From assembly GCA_002415335.1 (NCBI GenBank), contig DHXL01000121.1, forward strand, positions 5,967 through 14,526: 8,560 bases of DNA. The letters run 5' to 3'. Positions 1 to 6,570 of this stretch are shown here, piece by piece. Every line of letters begins with the position of its first letter. Position 1 is the first letter of the stretch. This stretch comes from Oxalobacteraceae bacterium UBA5157. GTDB taxonomy: Bacteria; Pseudomonadota; Gammaproteobacteria; Burkholderiales; Burkholderiaceae_D. A program made the translations under genes and the position numbers. The notes under the pieces were generated by a model, which ran no database searches, was not told the DNA's origin, and saw nothing but the letters and a program-made list of their open reading frames with translations.

Positions 1-1191
1 CCAGCCGTTGCATACTTCGGGCCGGTAATCGGCACGCGGCGCCGGCGCCAACACATTGTCCGCGCCCAGCCGCGCGCTTAATAATTCGAGCAGCCGGCTG
101 TAATCAGCCGGTGTGCCGCCCGGTTCGGGAAACAGCGCTCCGCTCGGCGGCACCATCGGCGCGACTTGCGCCGCTTCGAGCCGGATCGCGATCAGCGGCG
201 CCGTCAATTCGAGGCGCGCAAGCCGCTCTTTCAACAGGCGGATCAAGTGCTCTTCATGCCATGCCGGTTCGGCCAGTGCGATCTCAAGCGCGGTCGGCGC
301 GATGGCTTGGCGGCCGCGCTCGTGTTCCAGCATCAGCACGAAACGGGTCACGGCCAATTGCTGTGCCACCAACCAGCCGATCATTTGCAGAATCAGGCGC
401 CGCGCCGCGAACAGGACCGCTTCCGCATGTTCGATGCGATCCGGCAGCTCCAGCCGCGCGCTAAAGGTTTGCGGCGCTTGCACCCACTCGAATAATTCGG
501 GCGCATGGCCGAGCGCCCGGTCCAGCGCGCTCAGCACGTCCTTGCCGCAACGCCGTTGCAAGCCGGCACGCGGCAGGGCGCGCACATCGCCCAGCGTGCG
601 ACAGCCGATACCGGTGAGCCAGTCCTGATGCAGCCGGGCCGCCGGCAGCACGGCAAAGGGCAAGGCATCGAGCCGTCGCGACAAAGTGCTGATCTTGAGT
701 GTGCGCCGCAGAATCGGACGCTGCAGCGCCAAGCCGCGACGCGGCGCATAACGCGCCAGCAGCCAGGCGCCTTGCGCAGTCGGTGCGGTCGCGATCTGCG
801 CGCTGAAGCCCAAGGCGCGGATGCGCGCCCGTACCAGCCGGCACAGCGCCAGCCGGCCGCCGAATGCGCGCAGGCTGGCCGTGACATCGAGCAGCAGGCT
901 GGATTCTTCCGCCAGCGCGACTTCCGGCGTGTATTGCAGCAGCGCCAGTGCAATCGCTTCCAGTGCCGCTTGCTCCTGCGCCAAGTCGCGCTCATGCAGC
1001 GTCGCAGCGGGACAAACCGCCGCCACGCCGCCACGGCGCATGCCGATGCGCACGCCGTCTTGCGCCGCCTCGGGTGTCATCGCCAGCACATGCTCGCGGT
1101 CGAGGACCGCATGCAGGCCGGGATCACACCAGAGCGGGCGCAAGGTTTCGAGAGCGAATAGCGGCAGATGCACGCCGATCCACAGGCGCAT
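1..1191 (-). CDS. imuB: ImuB, catalytically inactive Y-family polymerase homologue (3' end off window)
   Basis: The frame is open for 397 codons from ATG at 1191 to the left edge; the family usually has about 450-520 residues, so the C-terminus is missing. The N-terminus reads MRLWIGVHLPLFALETL, the Y-family fold opening but without the metal-binding Asp found in Pol IV. The second catalytic motif (SxDEAYLD in Pol IV) is replaced by EESSLLLDVT, so both acidic residues are gone. This is the known hallmark of ImuB, which acts as a scaffold joining ImuA, DnaE2/ImuC and the beta clamp during SOS mutagenic bypass. The segment PSGALFPEP (residues 350-357) may be the clamp-binding region; this is inference. 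The start has only a weak upstream GGA and lies inside the imuA 3' end, so translation is probably coupled to imuA. A REP-like hairpin lies 16 bases upstream of the start. Confidence in family is high. Confidence 0.93.
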   Translation of the reverse strand, partial: MRLWIGVHLPLFALETLRPLWCDPGLHAVLDREHVLAMTPEAAQDGVRIGMRRGGVAAVCPAATLHERDLAQEQAALEAIALALLQYTPEVALAEESSLLLDVTASLRAFGGRLALCRLVRARIRALGFSAQIATAPTAQGAWLLARYAPRRGLALQRPILRRTLKISTLSRRLDALPFAVLPAARLHQDWLTGIGCRTLGDVRALPRAGLQRRCGKDVLSALDRALGHAPELFEWVQAPQTFSARLELPDRIEHAEAVLFAARRLILQMIGWLVAQQLAVTRFVLMLEHERGRQAIAPTALEIALAEPAWHEEHLIRLLKERLARLELTAPLIAIRLEAAQVAPMVPPSGALFPEPGGTPADYSRLLELLSARLGADNVLAPAPRADYRPEVCNGW

Positions 1192-1972
1192 GATGAATAT
1201 CCAGTATTGCGGGACTGAGTTTAGCGGAGCGGTACTCTGTCCCCAACTGATCAGAGATTGCGGGACTGAGTTTAGCGGAGCGGTACTCTGTCCCTAACTG
1301 ATCAGAGATTGCGGGATTGACGGCCGGCAATTCTTCCAGCTGCAGGTAGAGCGCTTCGCTACGCACCGGGCCGCGGCGTTTGACGATATCGATCTCGAGT
1401 CCGGCCCGAGCCGCGCGCAGGCCAAGACGCAGCGGTGCCGGAGAGGAATCCTGCGCCGTCGCCAGCGGCCGCAGCATCCAGAACACCGTCTCCGAACCCT
1501 GTGCCGCCAAATGCAGGCGGCGTAATGCCTCGGAGCGGATATGTGGTTGCCACAACAGTAAGGCACCGCAACTGCCGTTGCGTAATATTTGCTCGGCGCT
1601 CCAGAGTGCATCGGCGCTGCGCTTGGTCTTGATCCACAGCAAACGCTCGGGCGGCAAGCCCCACGCGGACCAAGCCGCCACTTGCGGCAGGTAGGGCGGT
1701 TGTACCAGCGCGATACGGCGTTTGCGCGCAATCACCGTCAGCGCCGGCCGCAGCAAGCGGATTTCGCCTATTCCTGGCTGTTGCAATAGCAATTCGATCA
1801 GCGCCGCGCTCGGCCAGCCGCCGTTGGGCAGCTCGGCATCCAGCACGCGATAGCCGGAAGGCATCACCGCTGTCTGATAAGAGCCCATTTGATCGGCGCA
1901 CCAGATCGCATGTGGCATTTGAGACACCACCGTGCGTAGGCTCGGGGACAGGAGTGAAGCTGGCGCGGGCAT
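1124..1972 (-). CDS. imuA: ImuA, RecA/SulA-like accessory protein of the SOS mutasome
   Basis: The protein has 282 residues from ATG at 1972. That start has GGAG six bases upstream. The same frame reaches back to an ATG at 2056, but that extension would translate the LexA operator and is rejected. Recognisable ImuA features are a core beginning near GYRVLDAELPNGGWPSAALIE, then ELLLQQPGIGEIRLLRPAL and a RecA-like beta-alpha fold (RRIALVQPPYLPQ, GLPPERLLWIKT, ALWSAEQILRNGSCGALLLW). ImuA works with ImuB and DnaE2 in damage-induced mutagenesis in the cytoplasm. The C-terminal tail is unusual: two identical 17-residue copies of SDQLGTEYRSAKLSPAI (about residues 222-256) encoded by a REP-like DNA tandem, followed by about 27 residues overlapping the imuB start. 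Betaproteobacterial ImuA is usually shorter (about 240 residues, from memory), so this tail is probably acquired and dispensable. LexA control is predicted from the operator upstream. Confidence 0.9.
   Translation of the reverse strand: MPAPASLLSPSLRTVVSQMPHAIWCADQMGSYQTAVMPSGYRVLDAELPNGGWPSAALIELLLQQPGIGEIRLLRPALTVIARKRRIALVQPPYLPQVAAWSAWGLPPERLLWIKTKRSADALWSAEQILRNGSCGALLLWQPHIRSEALRRLHLAAQGSETVFWMLRPLATAQDSSPAPLRLGLRAARAGLEIDIVKRRGPVRSEALYLQLEELPAVNPAISDQLGTEYRSAKLSPAISDQLGTEYRSAKLSPAILDIHHAPVDRRASAAIRSRNLAPALV
1206..1316. repeat. 51-bp tandem repeat with REP-like palindrome, inside imuA
   Basis: Copy 1 spans 1206-1256, copy 2 spans 1257-1307, and a third partial copy of 9 bases (ATTGCGGGA) follows at 1308-1316. 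The two full copies differ at one base (C at 1244, T at 1295), which is synonymous in imuA (TTG/TTA Leu). Each copy contains a 40-base imperfect inverted repeat (1207-1246 and 1258-1297) with arms GGGACTGAGT and ACTCTGTCCC, one mismatched pair, and outer TTG/CAA bases. The spacing 3' of the hairpin holds the palindrome CTGATCAG. The 51-base unit preserves the reading frame. The GGGACAGAGT-type arms recall REP palindromes mobilised by RAYT (TnpA-REP) transposases in proteobacteria; that relationship is inferred from memory. Confidence 0.85.
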
Positions 1973-2016
1973 GAGAGACTCCGGTTTTGTGCTTTTGGAA
2001 AGATGGCGATAGCCAC

Positions 2017-2048
2017 TGAATATACTGTACAAATATACAGTATATTCA
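2017..2048. promoter_or_regulatory. LexA (SOS) operator within a 32-bp perfect inverted repeat
   Basis: CTGT-N8-ACAG at 2025-2040 matches the gammaproteobacterial/betaproteobacterial LexA consensus, including the flanking TA and TA. Symmetry extends further: arms TGAATATACTGTA (2017-2029) and TACAGTATATTCA (2036-2048) are perfect 13-base inverted repeats separated by 6 bases. The site lies 45-76 bases upstream of the imuA ATG and about 135-165 bases upstream of the divergent sensor-type gene. TATATT sequences in the arms may double as the imuA -10 box. LexA repression of imuA-imuB is the expected regulation; an effect on the divergent gene is possible but unproven. Confidence 0.92.
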
Positions 2049-2183
2049 CACTTCATTTAGCCAGATTTGTTATGTGAATAGCCGCCGTCATGACATGAGG
2101 GAGGCATGCACTCCGACATGATTTCGTCATGCTAGAATCGGGCGCCGTCAGTGAACTTTCTTGCAATCGCACGAGGATGCAAA

Positions 2184-3644
2184 GTGAGCAAAAATCTCGC
2201 CCCTGATGACAGGTCCACGCCGGCAGCCAGACTATGGACCATGCTGGACGCCGCGCCCGAAGCCATCGTCGGTCTGCGGCCCGACGGCCTAGTTGAATAC
2301 TGGAACGCAGCCGGCCAGCGCCTGTTCGGCATCGCACCGGAATACGCAATCGGAAAACCGATTGCGGAGCTGCTAATGAACATCGCCACGGTTCCTGATT
2401 GGACCGAGTTATTGCGCGGGGCGCAAGCGCAGGACAAGGACCACCGGCGGAATGGACGTGAACTGCAATTCCAATGTGCCAGTGGAAAAATCGTGACGGC
2501 AAACGTCGACGTCACGCCCTGCCAGCATGGCACCGACCCTTATTTCACTGCATACATCCGCGAAGCGGGAGAGTGCGAGGAAACCGAGCGGCGTCTGCTC
2601 TCGAACTTTCTCGTGAATAAGAGTCACGAGATTCGCACTCCGATGAACGGCGTGATCGGCATGCTGGAGCTGTTGCTCGATACCACGCTGACCGGCGCGC
2701 AACGTGAGTTCGCGACGGTGGCGCAAAGCAGCGCCGAGAGTTTGCTGAAACTCATCGACGACACGCTCGATTTCTCCAGGATCGAGGCCGGCAAGCGGGA
2801 TCTTGAAGCGATACCGCCCGCTGGCATTCGCGTGCTGCACGCCGATGACCAAATGACCCGCCGAAGCTTCGAAGGCGCAACGACCGGGGGCGACGATACG
2901 CGAGTCTTTGCCGGTCATCGGATACTCGTGGTCGATGACAATATCGTGAACCGGATGGTGGCGGTCTACATGCTGCAGAAACTCGGTTGCGCAACCCAGG
3001 TTGCCGCCGATGGCTGGCAGGCGGTCGCGATGCATGCGACCGAGGTATACGATTTGATCCTGATGGATTGCCAGATGCCCGAACTGGACGGCTATCAGGC
3101 GACCGCACGGATTCGCGCCCAGGAACCTGCGCTCTTGCGCACGCCGATTGTGGCACTGACTGCGCATACGCTGGACGGCGAACGGGAGAAATGTCTGGCT
3201 GCCGGGATGGACGATTTCCTGCCTAAGCCGATCCGGCAAATCGTGCTGCGCGACATGCTGCTGCGCTGGCTGCGGGCCGCGCCTGTGGTGAGCGGTGCAT
3301 CATGCGTGGCAGCCGGCGAGGATGAGCTGGATGCGGTTCAAGAAATGTTCGGGACCGACTTCGCCGAACTCGCGGGACTGTTCGAAACCGATAGCCCGAA
3401 GCGGATCGCCGCATTGCGCACCGCCGCGCGCGAGCGCGATACGGAGGCGGTCGCCCGGGTCGCCCACGCGTTGAGCGGGAGTTCCGCATCGATGGGCGCC
3501 AACGGCTTAGCCGCGCTCTGCCAGGCGCTCGAACTCCAGATGAAATCCGGCTGGCCGGAACGGCTGGAATCCAGGATTGATGCAATCGTGTCGGAGTACG
3601 CGAGGATCGAGACCCGGTTGCGCGCGATGGTGCAGACACCGTAA
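2184..3644 (+). CDS. PAS-HisKA-REC-HPt phosphorelay protein lacking the HATPase domain
   Basis: The protein has 486 residues from GTG at 2184, chosen because GAGGA lies six bases upstream; the in-frame GTG at 2151 has no ribosome binding site. No membrane segment is visible, so it is cytosolic. Domains in order: PAS (about residues 17-128, with EAIVGLRPDGLVEYWNAAG); HisKA with the H-box KSHEIRTPMNG, His148; a junction where HATPase_c should be; a receiver with Asp251-Asp252, phospho-acceptor Asp295 (LMDCQMPELDG), Thr326 and Lys348; and an HPt domain with HALSGSSASMGA, His428. The HisKA end (DFSRIEAGKRDLEAIP) runs within about 4 residues into GIRVLHADDQMTRRS, which resembles the start of another receiver, and then into the complete receiver. 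The N, G1 and G2 boxes of the ATPase are absent, so it cannot autophosphorylate. It may relay phosphate from another kinase or be a decaying hybrid kinase. The HPt Lys normally in HxLKGS is Ser here. Confidence 0.88.
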   Translation: MSKNLAPDDRSTPAARLWTMLDAAPEAIVGLRPDGLVEYWNAAGQRLFGIAPEYAIGKPIAELLMNIATVPDWTELLRGAQAQDKDHRRNGRELQFQCASGKIVTANVDVTPCQHGTDPYFTAYIREAGECEETERRLLSNFLVNKSHEIRTPMNGVIGMLELLLDTTLTGAQREFATVAQSSAESLLKLIDDTLDFSRIEAGKRDLEAIPPAGIRVLHADDQMTRRSFEGATTGGDDTRVFAGHRILVVDDNIVNRMVAVYMLQKLGCATQVAADGWQAVAMHATEVYDLILMDCQMPELDGYQATARIRAQEPALLRTPIVALTAHTLDGEREKCLAAGMDDFLPKPIRQIVLRDMLLRWLRAAPVVSGASCVAAGEDELDAVQEMFGTDFAELAGLFETDSPKRIAALRTAARERDTEAVARVAHALSGSSASMGANGLAALCQALELQMKSGWPERLESRIDAIVSEYARIETRLRAMVQTP

Positions 3645-3645
3645 A

Positions 3646-3659
3646 CCGGGTTTTCCCGG
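3646..3659. terminator. Possible hairpin between convergent genes
   Basis: CCGGG-TTTT-CCCGG forms a 5-bp GC stem immediately after the stop codon of the phosphorelay gene and before the convergent asmA-like stop. No U-tract follows on either strand, so it is a weak terminator candidate at best. No better candidate is visible in the 38-base gap. Confidence 0.25.
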
Positions 3660-3682
3660 AGCGGGCATCGGGGGCGGCATTT

Positions 3683-5710
3683 TCATTTACTGTGCAACGC
3701 CTTGGCGCGATAAGTATGTCCCGGCGCCGGCGCCACCGGTTTTGTGCGCGCCTGGGCCAGCAGGGCGGCGCATCCGCTGTCCTCGCTGCGACCCATGTTG
3801 GCCAGCGGCATCAGAGCGGTGGCGATCGGGGCCAATGCGGCCAGCGCGATCGCGCTGCCGGCTTTCAACGCAAGGATGCCCTTGTCCACGTGGACTTCCG
3901 GATTCTTGAAACTGCCTGTGACGTATAGCGGGGAACGGAGTGATATCAGGCGTAATCCCTTACTGTAAGGATCGATTTTCAAGTCGAGTTGCTCTTGGGC
4001 CAGATTGACCTGACCGTCCAGGTGCAGAATCGATTGATCGGTATCGACGATAAAATTCTTCACCTTCATCAAGCCATTGCTGACGCCGAAATCGCCGGTC
4101 ATGCAGTTGAGCGCGACCTGACGGTCACCGAATACTTTCCGCACCACGACGCTGCCAAGGTTAAGGCCGATCTCTTCCAGCAGCATCTTGCTGATGGTGC
4201 CTTGGCTGATCAGCATCTTGATTTCACCGTTCGACGATGCCAGCAGGCTCGCGACCGAATTGCCGGTCGCCGACAACGATGCATCGCCATTGAGTTCGCC
4301 CAGGCTGGCATCCATCAGCCGGAAATCCGGGAACAATTGTTTTAGCTTTAAACGGCGGGCGGCAATTTTGGTTTCGCCCTTGATGGTTCTGTCACGCCCA
4401 TCGAGCGTGATATTGGCACTCAAGGTCCCGCCCGCGACACCGAAGTTCAGCGGCGTCAGCGACAAAACGCCATCGTGCAAGTGGACGTTGGTCGTCAGAT
4501 TGTCGACTGGCAAGCCCTTGTCGCGAATGATCTTGCGGCCCGAAAATTTGATGTCGGTGTCGATGCTGCTCCAGCGGTCGCTCTTGATTGCTTCCGTCGG
4601 CAATATCCGGTTCGGGGGTTGAGTCTGGGGCGCGTCGCGCCTGGCTTTGCTGGTCTTCGAATCGGCGCCGACCACGGGTGCCAAATCGCGGAACTGCAGC
4701 AAGTTGGACACCATATCGCCGCGCAATAGCGGGCGTGGGCGCTTTGCCTGATACTCCAGCGTGCCGGCCAGATCGCTCGAACCCACCTTGCCGCTGAAAT
4801 GGTCGTAAGTCCAGTTGCCGCCAAGCCGGTTCAGTATGCCGACCAGATGGCCCTCGGTGGAAAAGGGGGGAGTATCCGGCAACACGATACCGGTCAGCGG
4901 ATACAGCTGGGCCATGCTCGCACCGGACAACTTCAAGCGCATGTCGAGCGCTGCCAAGTCGCTCGGCTTGGTTAGCGTTCCCACTACATGGATTGCGGTC
5001 TTGCCGGCATGTATCGAGGCCTCGATCGGATACGGCTTGATCTGGTTTTGCAACGACAGTACCGCGCCGGCCTTGCCGTTGCCGCTCACGCTTTCACCGT
5101 TGAAGCGGCCACTCATGTGCCAGTTGATCCCATAGCCATCGGCTGACACCGGCTCGATCGTATCGATCGTAACCTTGACATCGGCGTGCCTTACCGCGTC
5201 AATCAGGTGCACGGTGCCCTTGTTCAGCACGACTTGCCGCAGGTCCAGCCGCCATGCCGACGGCGTTCGATCCTGCACGAAGCTCCAGTTGTTGCGGCCG
5301 TCGCTGGCGCGCTCCAGCGTCAGGTCCGGCGCATCGAAGCGCAAGCTCGGGATGATGATGCGACGCTGCAGCAAGGGTAGTGGATTAAGAGAAAAAGTGA
5401 GTTGCGCGATGTGCGCCATGCTGGATCCGGTTTTCGCCCAATCCGGGTTGCCGATCGTAATATCGTGCGCCAGCAGATGTGGCCACGGCACCCAGCCGTG
5501 CCAACCCGCTTCGGCATCAGGCGCGTGATCCCAGCTCAGGGACAGATCGCCATTGATGGCGAACGGACGGCCGAGTGCTTCGCTGATCCGTGCCGTGAGC
5601 CAGGGCTTGCTGCGGTTCCAATCGAAGCTCAAAAAAAGCGCGGCGCACAACGCGCCGACGAGAAGCAATCCTGACACACTCCATACCGCCAACTTCATGC
5701 TGCGAGACAT
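3683..5710 (-). CDS. AsmA family protein (YhjG-like), inner-membrane anchored
   Basis: The protein has 675 residues, similar in length to E. coli YhjG and somewhat longer than AsmA. An N-terminal membrane helix (about residues 6-28, LAVWSVSGLLLVGALCAALFL) is followed by the AsmA opening (WLTARISEALGRPFAINGDLSLSW) and a long periplasmic beta-rich region. The conserved AsmA C-terminal block includes GEIKMLISQGTISKMLLEEIG, RQVALNCMTGDFGVSNG, FIVDTDQSILHLDGQVNL and LYVTGSFKNPEVHVDKG. An alanine-rich hydrophobic segment (about 619-640) lies near the C-terminus. AsmA-like proteins have the bridge-like lipid transfer fold and are implicated in phospholipid movement to the outer membrane and in envelope integrity. 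The start at 5710 has GGAA upstream; the Met at codon 5 has no ribosome binding site. It lies 36 bases downstream of the DUF3096 gene, so the two are probably co-transcribed. The exact subfamily is uncertain. Confidence 0.9.
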   Translation of the reverse strand: MSRSMKLAVWSVSGLLLVGALCAALFLSFDWNRSKPWLTARISEALGRPFAINGDLSLSWDHAPDAEAGWHGWVPWPHLLAHDITIGNPDWAKTGSSMAHIAQLTFSLNPLPLLQRRIIIPSLRFDAPDLTLERASDGRNNWSFVQDRTPSAWRLDLRQVVLNKGTVHLIDAVRHADVKVTIDTIEPVSADGYGINWHMSGRFNGESVSGNGKAGAVLSLQNQIKPYPIEASIHAGKTAIHVVGTLTKPSDLAALDMRLKLSGASMAQLYPLTGIVLPDTPPFSTEGHLVGILNRLGGNWTYDHFSGKVGSSDLAGTLEYQAKRPRPLLRGDMVSNLLQFRDLAPVVGADSKTSKARRDAPQTQPPNRILPTEAIKSDRWSSIDTDIKFSGRKIIRDKGLPVDNLTTNVHLHDGVLSLTPLNFGVAGGTLSANITLDGRDRTIKGETKIAARRLKLKQLFPDFRLMDASLGELNGDASLSATGNSVASLLASSNGEIKMLISQGTISKMLLEEIGLNLGSVVVRKVFGDRQVALNCMTGDFGVSNGLMKVKNFIVDTDQSILHLDGQVNLAQEQLDLKIDPYSKGLRLISLRSPLYVTGSFKNPEVHVDKGILALKAGSAIALAALAPIATALMPLANMGRSEDSGCAALLAQARTKPVAPAPGHTYRAKALHSK

Positions 5711-5746
5711 TAATTTTCCATTTGCCAGAGTTCGTCCGGATTTTCT

Positions 5747-5899
5747 TCAGCGCAGGAGATGGCCGGTTCCCAGCAGGCCTATCACACCGATCGCGATCAA
5801 ATAGATCGCGACGATATAGTTCAGCAGGCGGGGCGCGAGCAGGATCAAGATGCCGGCGATCAGCGCGACTAGCGGCGCAAGGCTCAAATGCATATTCAT
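5747..5899 (-). CDS. DUF3096 family small membrane protein
   Basis: This 50-residue protein has ATG at 5899, with AGGA eight bases before it. The sequence opens MNMHLSLAPLVALIAGILIL and continues LAPRLLNYIVAIYLIAIGVIGLL. This matches the DUF3096 pattern: two hydrophobic helices flanking a conserved PRLLNYIVAIYLI segment. It is almost entirely hydrophobic and should sit in the inner membrane as a short hairpin. The function of the family is unknown. The gene ends 36 bases before the AsmA-family start on the same strand and probably shares its transcript. It is easy to miss by automated calling because of its length. Confidence 0.9.
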   Translation of the reverse strand: MNMHLSLAPLVALIAGILILLAPRLLNYIVAIYLIAIGVIGLLGTGHLLR

Positions 5900-6003
5900 G
5901 GTGAGTTCCTATTCCATTCATTTTGGTTGGCGATCTTCCACGACCGTCGGCTTGCCATGCATCCACGCTCGCCAAAGGCGGCGAATCGACCCGGCGCCGC
6001 GCT

Positions 6004-6303
6004 TCAGTGCCCCAGTTTCCGCTTGGCATCCGCCAAGTCTGCTTGAAGATTTGCATGGGCTTCCTTCAGGCAAGCAGCGCGTTCCGATCCCTTCATTTGC
6101 CGACAGTCCTTCAACGCTTCCTGATAGGCAGCGTGCGCTTCCTTGGCCGATGTCTGGTAGCGCGCCTGGGGAGTCGCATCTTCGGCGTACCAACGGGCCG
6201 GATCTTTGGTTCCGACGTCTTGCGCGACGCAAGGCGCCAGCGCGCCGCCGAAGGCGGTCAGCATGAGAACGTTTGCAAGCGAATGTCTGTAATTGCCAAA
6301 CAT
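6004..6303 (-). CDS. Small exported protein, alanine/lysine-rich helical, unknown function
   Basis: The protein has 99 residues from ATG at 6303, preceded by a strong AAGGAG ribosome binding site. Residues 1-27 look like a Sec signal peptide (basic start, hydrophobic LMLTAFGGALA, cleavage likely after CVA-27 before QDVG). The mature part is short, charged and predicted helical, with ARYQTSAKEAHAAYQEALKD and ANLQADLADAKRKLGH. Two cysteines 11 residues apart (DCRQMKGSERAAC) could form a periplasmic disulfide. I recall similar proteins only as hypotheticals of Burkholderiales and cannot assign a function. The strong terminator of the DUF3309 gene ends 19 bases before this start, so it needs either its own promoter overlapping that terminator or read-through. 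The gap of 104 bases to the next gene shows no terminator. Confidence 0.85.
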   Translation of the reverse strand: MFGNYRHSLANVLMLTAFGGALAPCVAQDVGTKDPARWYAEDATPQARYQTSAKEAHAAYQEALKDCRQMKGSERAACLKEAHANLQADLADAKRKLGH

Positions 6304-6322
6304 GGGAATTCTCCTTTATCTG

Positions 6323-6352
6323 AAAAAAATGCCGGCGCAATGCTGCGCCAGC
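6323..6352 (-). terminator. Intrinsic terminator after the DUF3309 gene
   Basis: Read on the minus strand, GCTGGCGCA-GCAT-TGCGCCGGC forms a 9-bp stem (one G-U pair) with a 4-base loop, followed by A and a run of seven T. This is a textbook Rho-independent terminator. It lies 60 bases after the DUF3309 stop and only 19 bases upstream of the next start codon, so the U-tract nearly touches that gene's Shine-Dalgarno sequence. Confidence 0.9.
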
Positions 6353-6411
6353 TTATCACCAGGAAGCGGGACCGCGCGGCCTCGCGGAATCTCGCGCAGG
6401 AATCAAAGGCG

Positions 6412-6570
6412 TCAGAGGCGGCCAGTCACCAGCAGGATAATCAGAATGAGCACCACCAAACCCGTGATGCCGCTCGGCCCGTAGCCCCAGGACCGGCTAT
6501 GCGGCCAGGTTGGCAATGCGCCGACCAGTATTAACACCAGCACGATCAGTAAAATTAGTCCGATACTCAT
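6412..6570 (-). CDS. DUF3309 family small membrane protein
   Basis: This 52-residue protein has ATG at 6570, with AAGGAG about seven bases upstream. It opens MSIGLILLIVLVLILVGALP, contains the diagnostic TWPHSRSWGYGPSG motif and closes with a second hydrophobic helix (GLVVLILIILLVTGRL). That helix, WPHSRxWGYGPSG loop, helix layout is characteristic of DUF3309. Two membrane helices with a short tryptophan/glycine loop are expected in the inner membrane. The function is unknown; related genes commonly occur near stress and envelope genes in proteobacteria. It is the first gene of the leftward block, divergent from ndvB, and its transcript should end at the terminator just downstream. Confidence 0.92.
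   Translation of the reverse strand: MSIGLILLIVLVLILVGALPTWPHSRSWGYGPSGITGLVVLILIILLVTGRL

Noticed and set aside
113..1297. Several long plus-strand ORFs (such as 113-628, 505-1161, 821-1297) opposite imuB and imuA
   Set aside because: They lie antisense to two clearly recognisable proteins, have low-complexity Arg/Ala/Ser-rich sequences typical of GC-rich shadow frames, and no family resemblance.
1206..1316. CRISPR array
   Set aside because: The units are directly adjacent with no spacers, only two full copies exist, and they are translated in frame within imuA.
1973..2056. Extension of imuA to the upstream ATG at 2056
   Set aside because: It would translate through the LexA operator and has no better ribosome binding site; ATG 1972 has GGAG at correct spacing.
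2117..2131. Small palindrome CATGA-TTTCG-TCATG near a possible TAGAAT -10 box
   Set aside because: The arms are only five bases and no -35 element lies at a suitable distance, so a promoter or operator call is not supported.
2151..2183. GTG at 2151 as the start of the phosphorelay protein
   Set aside because: No Shine-Dalgarno precedes it, while GTG 2184 has GAGGA at six bases.
5900..6003. Possible terminator or extra small gene in the gap before the DUF3096 gene
   Set aside because: Only a 5-bp GGCGA/TCGCC stem without a T-run is visible, and no ORF with a ribosome binding site.
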